DNA from: Selaginella moellendorffii | Lineage: Eukaryota; Streptophyta; Lycopodiopsida; Selaginellales; Selaginellaceae | Direction of reading: 5' to 3' | Assembly: GCF_000143415.4 (NCBI RefSeq) | Contig: NW_003314328.1 | Span: forward strand, 955,626 to 1,019,625 | Length of the DNA stretch: 64,000 nt | Shown here: piece after piece, positions 44,486 to 55,995 of the stretch | How the letters are laid out: every line of letters begins with the position of its first letter | Position numbering within the stretch: the stretch's first letter is position 1 | Made by a program: the position numbers and the translations under genes | Notes under the pieces: model-generated | The model's input: the letters and a program-made list of their open reading frames with translations, nothing else | What the model was told of the DNA's origin: nothing | Database searches by the model: none

Positions 44486-45065
44486 ATGGCTATGGAGGAG
44501 GGAGAATCGTCAGGTTCGCTGCTTTGATCGTGGATTTTCCCGCGCTAGATCGCCTCCTCTGTCCAGGAATCGAGGAGGATGCGACGCCCGGCGAGCTGTA
44601 TGATCCACTGATCGACGATCGCGACGAGAAATGGGCCACGGCGCAGCGGCAGGGGCGGAAGTCCGACGCGATTCTCAGCTGCCCGGCTTGCTTCACGACG
44701 CTATGCCTGGATTGCCAGAGGTGAGTGAGAATTTCGATCCGAGAGACAAGAGAGATTTCGATATTTCTAAGGATTTCCCACTGGCCAGGCACGAAATCTA
44801 CGTGACGCAGTACCGCGCGATGTTCGTGAGGAACTGCCGGGTGTGCGAGGACGAATTCGTGGAGGAATCCCGCGGCGATCGCAGGAAGAGCCAGAGGAAG
44901 AGGAAGCGCGAACCGTTATCATCGATCGCTACTCCCGCCGCTGGCGCTGGCGCTGCCGCTCCGACCCTGCGACGCGTGCGATGCGCTGTTTGCAGTGTGG
45001 AAGTCGGGGCGATCGACAGCGACGAGGTATACCATTTCTTTACTGCGCTGCCCAGCTACTCGTAA
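44486..45065 (+). CDS. EAPP: E2F-associated phosphoprotein (EAPP)-like protein
   Basis: The core is unmistakable: LYDPLIDDRDEKWATAQRQG, SDAILSCPACFTTLCLDCQR, then, after the intron 44721-44788, HEIYVTQYRAMFVRNCRV. It ends VRCAVCSVEVGAIDSDEVYH and FFTALPSYS at 45065. Paired CxxC motifs suggest zinc binding. Animal EAPP binds E2F1-3; the plant role is unknown. The start is uncertain. ATG 44486 (MAMEEGESS) is out of frame unless a 35-nt intron (44514-44548) is removed, and the in-frame reading from 44524 begins without ATG. EAPP proteins elsewhere have longer acidic N-termini, so an upstream exon could be missed. Confidence 0.8.
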
Positions 45066-45625
45066 GAACCCTAAAAGAGAGTGGGGGCGTAAAGGACGTC
45101 CCGGCGGACTTTCCAAGCCGGAAGGTCCAGCGTGCGCAATTGTGGCACGGAAACCACCGGGGCCGGCTGACCATTCCAGCTCGGAATGTCCGCCGTTAGC
45201 TATGTGTATGTATGTGTACATGATGATGATGATGATGTCCCAGGGGCACCCCATTTCGCCGTGATATTACTTTGATCGATAGGGAGAGAAAGGGAAGAAG
45301 CCCTCTTTTGGTGCCGTGGGCGGCGCGGGGCGCGATCGATCGATCCCGGCTGCTGGCTGGTCAGCTTGATCCGGCGCCGGGGAGCCGCGTTTCGTGTGCA
45401 TCGGCGCGTTGAATCTGGTGGTAAGTGGTGGCTGGAGGAGAGCATTTGGTGAGAAGATCGGTTAGGGTTTAGAGATCGGGGCGTAGGATCGCAGGATTTA
45501 GGCGCTGCTGCTGGAAATCCAGGCCGCGACTCTCTCTTTTCTCCTTTTTTCCTTTCTTCTTCTGGCGGACAGTGCATGGGGTACTAGGTGATGATCTTAC
45601 TAAGAGGCTATTGCATGGGTGAAGG
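45066..45625. other. EAPP 3' flank and kinase leader
   Basis: About 560 bp. It contains a GAT microsatellite (45220-45236), GC-rich sequence (45310-45400) and a telo-box-like TTAGGGTTTA at 45462-45471. This should be the promoter and 5' UTR of the kinase at 45626. No convincing gene is seen. Confidence 0.45.
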
Positions 45626-48505
45626 ATGCCAGAGCTCCGTAGAGGAGCACGCCAAGGCGGCAACAACAAGAGCAACAATGCTACTGACGGTGGCGGCGAC
45701 GCTGGCAGTCCTTCCGGCCGGAGGGCTTCCCTGAGGAAATCAGCTACGCCGCTCTCGGTTAGAACAAGGGCCGCCACTGCCAAGGCCGCGGCATTGGGCG
45801 TGAGGGATTTAAACTTGGATGAAAGGGAAGGCCAGGCAGCTTTAGGAGCTCCTACTACGCAAGCTAGAGCTTATAACAGGCGCAGGGCGAAAGAGAAAGT
45901 GGTCGAGGCGGCTCCTCCACCTCCTCCTGTGGTTGCAGCTCCTTCTCCAGACTTCAACGTAGAGCGCGGGGTGGAAGAAGAGTTGCGAGCTCCAATGGAT
46001 GAGGAAAGCGCTGGGAGGAGTGCTGCTGCTAGAGGTGGCGTTGCGGACGACGAGGTTCCAACAGCGCCACTGCCGGAGAATGTATGATTTTTTTCCATCG
46101 GATGTGGATGTAACTTTGCAATTTGGTTTCTCTTGTTCCAGATACAAGTTGGTGGTTCTCCGGTCTATAGGACGGATAGGAAGCTGGGGAAAGGAGGCTT
46201 TGGTCAAGTTTACGTGGGTCGGAAGTTGGGGCCTGGTGATCTAACCGGTCCAAATGCTGTAGAGGTCGGTGGCGTTTCCTCTTCTTTTTTTGCTTATGCT
46301 GATTGTGTTATAACGCTCGTTTGCGCAGGTTGCTCTCAAGTTCGAGCATAGGAGCAGCAAAGGTTGCAACTACGGGCCTCCTTACGAATGGCAGGTTTAC
46401 GAGTGAGTAGTTCTACCATGAGTCTTTTCTCTATAGTTTCTAAGTTTTGGTTGATAGCAACCTTGGAGGAAAACACGGGATACCAAAGGTGCACTTCAAA
46501 GGTCGCCAGGGTGATTACTTTATAATGGTCGGTGTTAGAGTTGCACTGTGTTACTTCTACTGAAAGTTTTAAGTGACTGTTCTAGGTAATGGACATGCTT
46601 GGGCCTAGCCTTTGGGACATTTGGAACTCCACCGGTCAAACGTAAACTGTGTTTTTCTTTCCCTTCAAGAATGTAACTCTTTTTTTTCCCGATTCCTTTT
46701 TGTTTCCAGCATGTCCAACAACATGGTGGCTTGCATTGCTGTCGAAGCAATAGCTATTCTGGAGAAAATGCACGAGCAGGGGTATGTGTGCAATGCACAA
46801 TGTTGCTTTCGCAGATTTAATGTTTCGATGCAGATATGTTCACGGAGATGTGAAACCGGAAAATTTTCTCCTTGGTAGACCGGGTTCTCCAGATGAAAAG
46901 AAACTCTACCTCGTGGATCTTGGCCTAGGTAAAATTTGTTACGTGAGATAGTTGTTTCTCATGTCTAATATGGTCATGATTCAGCTACAAAATGGCTTGA
47001 CGGTACTACGGGGTCTCACGTAGACTATGATCAGAGGCCTGATGTTTTCAGGTATCACTCTTGTGTATCTGTGGATCGGGCTAAGTTTTAGTTGTGTTTC
47101 AGGGGAACTGTTCGGTACGCAAGTGTCCATGCGCACCTGGGTAGAACCGGTAGTAGAAGGGACGATCTGGAATCTCTTGCCTACACGCTGATATTCTTAC
47201 TACGGGGTCGTCTTCCTTGGCAAGGTTACCAGGTTAGAGGCTTTGGTTTTAAAATTATTGCCTGCAGCTAAGGCTGCTTGGGTTGTGCAGGGTGATAACA
47301 AAGGCTTCTTGGTCTGCAAGAAGAAGATGGCAACATCACCAGAGTCATTATGTTGTTTCTGTCCGGCTCCCTTCAAGGAATTTCTTGAAGCCGTTGTCAG
47401 TATGAAGTTCAACGAGGAGCCGAACTATGCAAAGCTGATTTTGCTTTTTGACAGCATATTGGGCCTGCCTGCCCAACGGCCGATCAACACCGAATGTGCA
47501 ACGAAGGTAAGATAAGAAGAGAACGAGACAGCTGATGAGTTTGACATTATCTTTTACATTGTAGGTCGGTCATAAACGCGGAAGGCTGGCGGACTTTTCT
47601 GACGACGAGGATCGTGCCAAGAAGAAAGTTCGTCTGGGCATGCCAGCAATGCAGTGGATATCAGTCTACAATGCTCACAAGCCGATGAAGCAAAGATACC
47701 ACTACAACGTAGCCGACACACGCCTTGCACAGCATGTTGAAAAAGGCAACCAAGACGGGTTGTTCATCAGCAGCGTTGCCTCTTCGACGAACCTCTGGGC
47801 GCTGATAATGGACGCCGGAACTGGATTCGGTTCGCAAGTCTACGAGCTATCGCAAGTGTTTTTCCACAAGGTACTACTTTTGACGAAACAATTTTTCGAG
47901 GCTTCTCACATTTCTCTGCTGCCTGTCAAAGGAATGGATCATGGAGCAGTGGGAGAAGAACTACTACATCAGCGCAATCGCCGGTGCCAACAACGGTAGC
48001 TCGCTGGTGGTGATGTCCAAGGGAACGTCCTACACGCAGCAATCTTACAAGGTCAGCGACGCGTTTCCCTTCAAGTGGATCAACAAGAAGTGGAAGGAGG
48101 GATTCTACGTGACGTCCATGGCAACGGCAGGCAACCGCTGGGGCGTGGTGATGTCGAGAAACGCGGGGTTCACAGAGCAAGTGGTGGAGCTCGACTTTCT
48201 CTACCCGAGCGAAGGCATCCACTGGAGATGGGACCACGGGTTTCGTATAACATCCGCGGCCGCGACATGGGACCAGGCCGCATTCGTGTTGAGCGTTCCA
48301 AGGAAGAAACCATCGGATGAGACGCAAGAAACGCTGCGAACATCGGCTTTCCCGAGCAGCCACGTAAAGGTTGGTGTGGTGTGATTTTTTTTTTTGCTCA
48401 AAGCTTTGGTTTTGATCGCTTTGCGTGGTGATATTGTTTGCGCAGGATAAGTGGGCTAAGAATCTCTATATAGCAGCTGTTTGTTACGGACGAACAGTGT
48501 CATGA
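45626..48505 (+). CDS. MLK: MUT9-like kinase (casein kinase 1-type, MLK/PPK family)
   Basis: An N-terminal low-complexity basic/acidic region (about 150 residues) precedes the CK1-like kinase domain: [19 protein letters not shown] (Gly loop), [10 protein letters not shown] (catalytic Lys), [29 protein letters not shown] (HGD instead of HRD, typical here), YLVDLGLATKWLD, and [20 protein letters not shown] with [11 protein letters not shown]. The C-terminal extension with [38 protein letters not shown] and [18 protein letters not shown] is specific to plant MLKs. MLKs phosphorylate histone H3T3 and clock/light factors in the nucleus. The ending [10 protein letters not shown] matches the family. 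About 14 short introns; no defects. Confidence 0.95.
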
Positions 48506-48621
48506 GCCATGTAATATCAAGGAGACAAAAACAAATAATTTGGGTCTATGGCTGCTTGATGAGGCCCTTGGAGAAGGACTTAAATAGTTCTCTCTCTTAA
48601 GTCTTTTAACTTTGGAAGAAA

Positions 48622-50419
48622 TCACTGGACGCGAGTTTTGCGAGGTTTTATCACCGTCCCGATGGCTGTCAAAGCGATTGGAAGAAGCGTTCCAGCGAAA
48701 TAGACGCTTTTGTACGCAGTGAATGTGTCCCTCGCGTCTAAAACCTGTTTAAAACGAAGAAAAGGACTTTGCTAAGAAAGCGAAGGCTTGATGAAACATA
48801 CGTACCAGGAATCCAATGCAGGCATAGTTGAGAACCAGTAACGTGTAAGCGAAGTTTAGAAACCACGCTAGAGGCCGGAGGAAAGAGAGGTGGTCGGGTA
48901 TGGCCTTTTTCCATCTATATAGCGCTGCAGAGAAAGGTTTTTAAGAATTCTCATGACGAGAACACGAGAAAGAATGGATTACTTCTCGAGCCAGAGATGA
49001 GAATAGCGGTATGGACGAAGAACATGATATACCCGGCATAGAGACCCTGGAGGAAAGCAAAAAGGATGAAACAAAGAATCGATGAATGAAATCACTCTAC
49101 TTACATGCCACACAGCGCTGACAACTTGAGTTGCTAGCAGCTGCTGAAAGCCAGCCTTCTTCCCCGGTGGTACCAGCCTCTCGTAAACATCTAGCAGAGC
49201 TCACAGATTAGAACAAGCGCGAGCCAAGCGAGGGGAAAGGAAACCAAGTGTACAATGTCTTAACCAGGTGCTGATGTGAATGTTCCACTTGGACGGGACC
49301 TCGGCGGCGCTGCCTGCGAGCTCCACTCCCGGGATATCTACGTTGAGAGCTTGATCCCAACGCGGCTTGGGGGGCTGGGAGCGGGACCAGCCGCTAAAGC
49401 CCAGGCCGGAGATGATGAGCGAGGCCTCCGAGATGGACCATATGAAGTAGTACTTCCATCTCGCGGAGAAGCCACACAGCCACATGTAGAACCAGCGCGC
49501 CCAGAATTTCCACTGCATGAACTCCGGCTCGAGGATTCGCGTGAAGCGGACGCGAGGGATGAGCAGCATGTACATGCCCATGCAAAAGAGGGCCTTGAGT
49601 AGAACTCGGAGAGTGTCGCGGTATGGCGATGGTGCGTTTCCTTCGGAAAACTTCCATAGCTGGAAAGAAGAAATGGTTAGAGGGAGAACTTAAGAGGAAG
49701 GAAAGCTCTCACTCACCCCTTGTTCTTCGCTCCAGTCGATGTAGTCTTTCATCTCATAGACCGGCCCAGCCAAGTGTGTTCCACAGCAAAAGCAGTAGCC
49801 GAGATACTCGAGCACTGAGGGACGTCGCACGAGCCGGTTGCGCTTTTGTGTTCTTCGCAGCTTCTCCTCCTCGAGAAGCCCATCCTGGTAGCACATTGCG
49901 CAGGAGACGAGCTTGAGCGTGAGCACCATCAAAGCTCCTGGAGAATTCACAGCACAAAGAGAGGAGAAAACAAATTCGATCGAGTGATATGCCAGGATAT
50001 AGCAAAACTTGGCTTACCAGTCGAATCGATGCCTCCCTCCTTCCACGCATCGCCACTCATGTAGTAGACGTGGCTGCGCCAGGAAAGATGAGCTACACGA
50101 AATACGAGAGAATTTCTTACCAGGAAATAAGGAATGCGAAATCCAGGACGAAGCTCACGATCCCACAGCTCGGGCGATGGATTACCATGCTAGCGTACGT
50201 GACGACGACGGGGAAAACGAAGAGCGCATTGGCGCCGGGGCCGAATGCCAGATGCGAGACGAGCATCCCTGTGATCGCCGAGTAGAGATGCCGCGCCGTA
50301 GGGTTGGGCATGAGGCGCCATAGCCAGCCGATTGGAATCGTGGAGAAGAAGAAGACGAGAAATCTGAGCACCGGCACCGAGATTCCGAGCGCCACAGCGA
50401 CATCGCTCATGCCCGCCAT
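48622..50419 (-). CDS. LPLAT: MBOAT lysophospholipid acyltransferase (LPLAT1/2, LPCAT-type)
   Basis: This is an ER membrane enzyme that re-acylates lysophospholipids in the Lands cycle. The start at 50419 gives MAGMSDVAVALGISVPVL; many hydrophobic segments follow (LRFLVFFFSTIPIGWLWRLM, ATQVVSAVWHGLYAGYIMFF). Family motifs are PSVLEYLGYCFCCGTHLAGP with DYIDW, NVDIPGVELAGSAAEVPSKW, and NIHISTWLRHYVYERLVPPG. The catalytic His is in VSAVWHGLY and the conserved Asn in WNIHIST. It ends PRKTRVQ at 48622, a basic tail. The length of about 460 residues is usual. It converges on the kinase gene with a 116-bp gap. Confidence 0.93.
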
Positions 50420-50690
50420 AGCCAGCCCCGCCGCGCGGCTATTCCATTTGAGCTAAGCCCTACTCCAGGAATCAAAGCGTCCACCTAGGCGCTGACGTGT
50501 TCACATAATCAGCTAAATGCTGGCGCGTCAAAAAAAGATTGGCCAACGTGGCACTGACGTGTCCAGAGCTTATTTTTTGGTTCCATTTTATCTTCGTCTT
50601 TATCTCGCTTCTCTCGGCTCGCGATCTCTGCAAACTATCGAGCGATGGGTTCCAGAGATTCTTCTTGATGGATCGATCATCCCTTTTGCT
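50420..50690. other. Short intergenic region (271 bp)
   Basis: It holds the LPLAT promoter and the ATP synthase subunit d 3' UTR. The repeated word GCTGACGTG / CACTGACGTGTC (50490-50565) resembles ACGT-core elements. Nothing else is seen. Confidence 0.35.
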
Positions 50691-51578
50691 TCACTTGGCT
50701 ATTTCTTTGCTTCCCAGCGGCGCGTAGTCCCAGTTGAGAGCCCGGATCTCTGCGTCGATCTTTTCTTTGATGTCTGGGTGCTCGGCCAGTACCTCGTCGA
50801 CTGTGATCGTCGGTAACCTCTCCTGGAAAAGAGAAGAATGGATTGGAATCCTCGAAACGAGAGTGAAAACAACGCACCTTGAACTTTCTGATCTTCTCCT
50901 CTTCTTCCTCCAGCTTTGCTCTCGCGGCAGCAAACTCTTCGTCAGCTTTGATAGCCTTCTGTTCCTGCGAGCGATCGAGCCATGAACTTCTAAAAGAACT
51001 TGAGAAGTTGAGAACTTACAAGGTCGGCAAACATCTTGATGGCCTCCTCTCGATCTTCGTCCACATACTTTGGAACTTCTATGCCTGAAGAAGAAAGATC
51101 AAAAACAAGTGAGTAGCTTGAATGCCAAAGGAAAAGAAAAAATCTACTTTTCTGTCCCTCAAACGAGAAAGAAATAAAAATTCTCCTTACTCTCGTAAGT
51201 CTTCTGGTAAAGATCCACAACTTCAGCAGGCAAGACCTTCCTGTGAGCCTCCCAGTCGATTACATGCTTCTCCTGCCGAGAGAGAGCGCAAGAAAAGAAA
51301 GAAAATCTGTCAAAAGCTCTGGCAAAATCCAAATCCTCTCTTGCAATCCCTCAATCTACAATGTACAAGGAGCATACCTTGATAAACAATGCGTCCATGC
51401 GATGCGCCGTCTCCGTGATGTGATGCTTGAGCTTCAGAAGCTCAGTCTTCACATCTGGCGAGAAGCTCCAGTAATCGATCCAGTGGTCCATCTCCTTCCA
51501 GTCCAGGCCGCCCGCCGCCGATCTCCCCGCCAGCGCCCGTAGCGCCCGTGATGCCCTGAAGGCGCCCACAAGCGCCAT
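50691..51578 (-). CDS. ATPQ: Mitochondrial ATP synthase subunit d
   Basis: Subunit d is part of the peripheral stalk of F1Fo-ATP synthase on the matrix side of the inner membrane. The start at 51578 gives MALVGAFRASRALRALAGRS. Diagnostic plant stretches are LDWKEMDHWIDYWSFSPDVK, HRMDALFIKEKHVIDWEAHR, VDLYQKTYESIEVPKYVDED, AARAKLEEEEEKIRKFKERL and TITVDEVLAEHPDIKEKID. It ends DYAPLGSKEIAK at 50691. An in-frame ATG 18 bp upstream (51596) would add MGFLLA; the family start favours 51578. It shares a 65-bp divergent gap with SNU23. Confidence 0.94.
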
Positions 51579-51643
51579 AGCCAGCAAGAAACCCAAAGAG
51601 AGAATTTTGTTTTTAGGGTTCTTGAGCTAGGTCATTGGCGGCA
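51579..51643. promoter_or_regulatory. Minimal bidirectional promoter between ATP synthase d and SNU23
   Basis: Only 65 bp separate the two start codons. It contains a telo-box-like TTTAGGGTT (51612-51620) and no clear TATA box. Either transcription starts lie inside the opposite gene's first exon, or leaders are extremely short. Confidence 0.6.
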
Positions 51644-52741
51644 ATGGCGTCGGTAAGTGATCCAGCCGCGATGATTCTACTCTCGATCGATCACACTTCT
51701 TGCTTGCAGGCTAGCGGTGTCGACAATACGTCTCGGCGCAAATGGGATCGCCAGGAATTTCTTGAGCGCGCTCGCAAGCGCGTAAGTTTCATAGAGAGCT
51801 CCTCTTTCTCTTAATACTGGGTGTTTTAAGGATGGTTTTCGCAGGAGGTGGATCAGCAGGCTCGCCGAAACAGCTGTGAGTAAATTGTTTGGTCGATCGA
51901 TCGTTCTAAACTTTCTTTCTCCAGCGAGAGATGATTCACCTCCTGGTGAGAAGAAGCCTTTGAAGCACCGGGATTTTGAAGTGGACCTTACTGCTCGTCT
52001 GGGAAAAACTCAAGTAAGCCAAAACATTTTTTCTCGTCCTGTCACCTTTCCACTCTTTTCGTTTTCTCGCAGGTGATTACTCAAGTCGCTCCCTTGGATC
52101 AACAGGTAGATTTTTGCAAATTCTTAGTGATTTTCATGGCACTCGTTGGCAGGCAGGCTACTTTTGCAGTGTTTGCAACTGCATTGTCAAGGACTCCGCA
52201 AACTACTTGGATCACATAAACGGGAAGAAACGTAAGCTAGTCTTCAAAGTCTCGGTTTTGCGTGACGATAGCTTACGTTGTTCTCTGAAGATCAAAAGGC
52301 TCTGGGAATGTCTATGCGTGTTGAGCGGTCCACTTTAGAACAGGTGAGTAGAGGATTCATTCAGAGATCTTTTCGTGCAAACCCAACGCTATCACCAGGT
52401 CCAAACTCGCTTCGAAACTGTCAAGAGGAAAAAAGCCGAGGGAGGACTGACGGACGAAGGCACGTATGAAATGTCTATCCGTTGTTACCTTTCAAGGCTT
52501 TTTTCTTTGTGCCAGAGTTCGAGATGCGAATGCTAAAACAGCAACGGGAAGAAGAGGAGCGCAAGAGGCAACGAAAAGAAAGGAAAAAAGAGAAGAAGGT
52601 TTGTGTCCAAGTGCTTTGTTTTCCTGCTCCACTTAGCTTTGCTAGCAGAGGGAGAAAGCTTTGGAGGACGCAGGAGGAGAGGTAGACGATCCTGAGGTTG
52701 CTCAAGCAATGGGCTTCGGTGGCTTTGGCATGAAGAAGTGA
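51644..52741 (+). CDS. SNU23: SNU23/ZMAT2 zinc-finger splicing factor
   Basis: SNU23 is a tri-snRNP/B-complex spliceosome protein in the nucleus. The first coding exon is nine bases (ATGGCGTCG, 51644-51652). Then follow [60 protein letters not shown] and [20 protein letters not shown], the U1-type C2H2 finger. Next are [20 protein letters not shown], a Lys/Arg/Glu coiled tail ([17 protein letters not shown]) and [14 protein letters not shown] at the stop. Order and C-terminus are exactly those of ZMAT2/SNU23. Eight short introns; intact. Confidence 0.95.
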
Positions 52742-55700
52742 ATGGAAACACCGACGTTGAATGGCAATCCTGACAGTAGTTGCATGCTTGCTGTTTCTGT
52801 TTTTTGATTTCTTGAACTTCAGAGACATAGTTGGCAGATCAACTATAACACTTGAACAACATATTGATTGAGATAATCATGCGAAAAGGACTACTAAGCA
52901 GACTAGCGCTACCTCGTTGCCCAGACGCACTTGGATAAGAAGAAGGAGAAGTCCTTTTGTTTTTACAAAATACAAATTAGTAATAGAATTATTGCTCACT
53001 TTCCATTTGGTTAAATTATTGTTTATACTTCAATTTTTAGCAAAACTTTATAGCTAACCAAATTTTGACTTCGCCAAGAGCTTTAATGCCTAAAGAATAT
53101 TGATTTTACTCATGAACTCTTATATTTCTTTAAAGAAGCAATAATAATATGTATACATTATAATGTTGAAAAGTTTAGCCTTTACATAGATTTAACTAGC
53201 AAAACAAATATGGTTTAAATAACTTTTAAAAAATTAACATTGTATGGATATTAATTAGCCCAAACCCTTAAATTAAAATTCTCTCTTAACCTTTCGGGTC
53301 TTTCATTAGTTTTTTCCTAAAGTTTTCAAACTCCACACTTTGTTTCTATTTCTTTTTCCATTTTCCTTTTTCATTTCTCTTTATAATCATACTTTTCATC
53401 ATCTATCCTTTGTCCTTTATTTACTTACAAGATTTCACCTTTTATTTCTAGCTTGCAAACCATAGGTTCTTGCCACGTCAGAGCTTGGGCATCCTCCCAT
53501 GGTCATTTGTTGGAGCATGGGTATGATTTTCGGGATATATTTTGAGATTAATCCATGTGTTTATATTGGATGATATAACATATTTTCCAATGAGAGGTAG
53601 TGTTTTTAATGGGATTTTGAGTGTGTGGCGGTTGCATATAGATTCATTTTGCTATTTTTGCTTTCCTTTGTTTTGCTTTCAATCAGTTGATCAAGTCTTT
53701 TTCTTCTGTTGTTTGTTTGTGCTTTTCTGTTTATTTATTTATTTATTTTATTCTTGGTTTCCAGTGAGTGCAAGAGCCTTGTGTTTGCATTGCAAGAACA
53801 TTATGAGCATGGTAAATGAGCTCACAGGTACAAATTTATCTAATGTCTCTTTATTTTCTTTGCGCTTGCTCTCACAACATTTATACATGTGTTTTAGAGA
53901 TGGAACTTGCCAAGCTTGTGGTCATAAGTGCAAGCGCTTTGCAAGGCTTTTCAGTGACAACATGATGTAGATGCACCTTCATGAGACCTTGACGTTGGTA
54001 CGTTTTGTGATTTCATATATCCATCCATATTCCAAGTTCCTTTTGTTTAAAGCGTGGGCGTTGCAAGGTTTGGATGGCAAAAGCACAGAGTGAATATGCC
54101 GGAATAGTGGTACATTATAGTTTGTTTGCTCTTGGTTCTTTGCAAGATAGACAATGAGGCTACTATGGGGAGGGCAAGGAATGAAGATTTACAATTGCAT
54201 TCTGTATAAGCTCAAAAGCAACATGCATCACAACACTTGATCTTGGGCTTGAAGGTGGATTGAATTAAGATTTGATCCAAAGGAGGGGTGAGGAATGCCC
54301 AAATTAGAATTTCTTGGAGGACACAAGGAGTGGCAAGACTATGACATTAATCAAGCCTCCAAATAAATGACCAACACTCCACATTCTTGGTACATGCATG
54401 TGTGGGCCTTTCCCACTGCTATAGCTGACGAAGATGAGGAAGTTGGGGAGTAGCATCCACCAACTACAGTGGCTGAGCCTTTGCAGCTGCTCATGGTGGT
54501 GCCATCTCAGGATGTGGAGGCAATTGCAAATGAGACAGCTGTTGTGGAGAGGGAGCACACATCAGAAGCAGTTGATCCAGTTGATAGTGCAGCTCAGGTC
54601 AAGGATACTTCAGCACCATGTGAGGTTGTCAAGACCCTAGCACCGGGCAAACTTGTTGAGAGCTAGGACACCAATGGTGGTGGAACTAACATGCATGGAA
54701 TGAGTAGATTGTCCTCCTAACAAAAAATCAAGTTTCATAATTTTAAATGATCATATCTCAAATGATAATGGACAATTGAGACCTGGGGCTGGTTTTTATT
54801 CTACATAGCCTCCAGCTTTGCTGAAGATGCCCAAGCAGAGTGTGTTCAATGCCCGCACATACATGGATATAAATATAGAAGTACTGTCCGAACATTTTCC
54901 CTTCATACAATTGAATCGGAACCATATGACGTGGTTCCAAAAGTTTAGGGTGTTAAGCTATAGATTATAAAAAACCATATGTGGAGCGAAATGTCATTGC
55001 ATGTTCCCCCTTATGCAGTCTTGCATGGAATCCAAAAACATGAGCAATTATTTCGTCCACCTCATATACCTTTTCATCCATAGTTCCAAACCGATCATAT
55101 TCAACCAAATAATATTGAACTAAGAATAAAAAATGTTACAAACGATTGTGGTTATCATTGGGCATTTGAAAATAATTTTCTTTATCCAAGTCCATGTTTA
55201 ACATCTCCAAGATCAAAAGACTAGAATGAACATCAAAACATTATTTTAACCATTATTAGTTTTGTATTCTAATTTTATAAACAAACCTAATTATACGGGT
55301 TGCATATGCTCACTTGAACTCGAGCAAGTTTTTGGTTTGGGAATGCATGGACTGTGAACAACTTCATGCTGCCTTCCTTTCCCAAGAGAACAACCAACCT
55401 CTTTGGGAAATCTAGAATGGACTAAGAGGTCTAGCCTCTTCAACCTTGGTTTTAAGGACGTTCAACCAGGCATCCACTTGTGAGGAGCTCAGAGAGCCCT
55501 CAGCAGCAGAATATGGGTTCAATTCACCCAGCAGACCTCATACTTCGGTCTCCAACTCGCTGCACTTCAATGGCAGATTTGGAAAGCCCAAGGACTAGCA
55601 CACTCAACACACCCGTGGGATCGACATTGACTGCAAGCTCTGTAATTTGATCAACACAAGCATATAGCCTCCTCTACGTACTTCAGATAGAGATGAGAGA

Positions 55701-55995
55701 TCGCTACGCCATATTTACATGCAAATGAGGTAAGACGTTTGCGACGCTCGTAGAAAAAGTCACGTTGTAAATTGGTCGCAAACATTAGAACACGCCACAA
55801 GCGCGCCCAGCCTGCAAACAAACAGTAGAAGTTAGAGAGAGAAAAGGGAAAACAAAAGTACGAAGCATATGCCGCATTTGCCGGCCCCATCTACATGAGT
55901 CAACTTCCAAAGAAAACCAAGAGTTTCTTGTTTTGCGAAAAACTATCGAGAGGAGGCGAGGAGACGCTTAGATTTCGGTGCTGCGGCAGCGAGAT
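52742..55995. other. Gene-free AT-rich interval with decayed repeats
   Basis: 52.95-53.45 kb is very AT-rich. 53.5-54.0 kb has a frame (53542-53970) rich in Phe/Cys/Leu from T-rich DNA. 54.3-54.67 kb has a Glu/Val/Ala frame (VEREHTSEAVDPVDSAAQ) that could be a retroelement gag-like remnant but shows no motif. 54.7-55.6 kb has short fragments only. 55.7-55.99 kb should be the P450 promoter. No reverse transcriptase, integrase or terminal repeats were recognised. Confidence 0.4.

Noticed and set aside
47926-48363. 145-codon frame antisense to the kinase gene
   Set aside because: Shadow of the MLK C-terminal exon.
53542-53970. 142-codon Phe/Cys/Leu-rich frame
   Set aside because: T-rich low-complexity DNA; hydrophobicity follows from base composition, not a real membrane protein.
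54434-54666. Two short frames resembling a retroelement gag end
   Set aside because: No zinc knuckle, protease or reverse transcriptase nearby and no terminal repeats; noted only as a decayed repeat.
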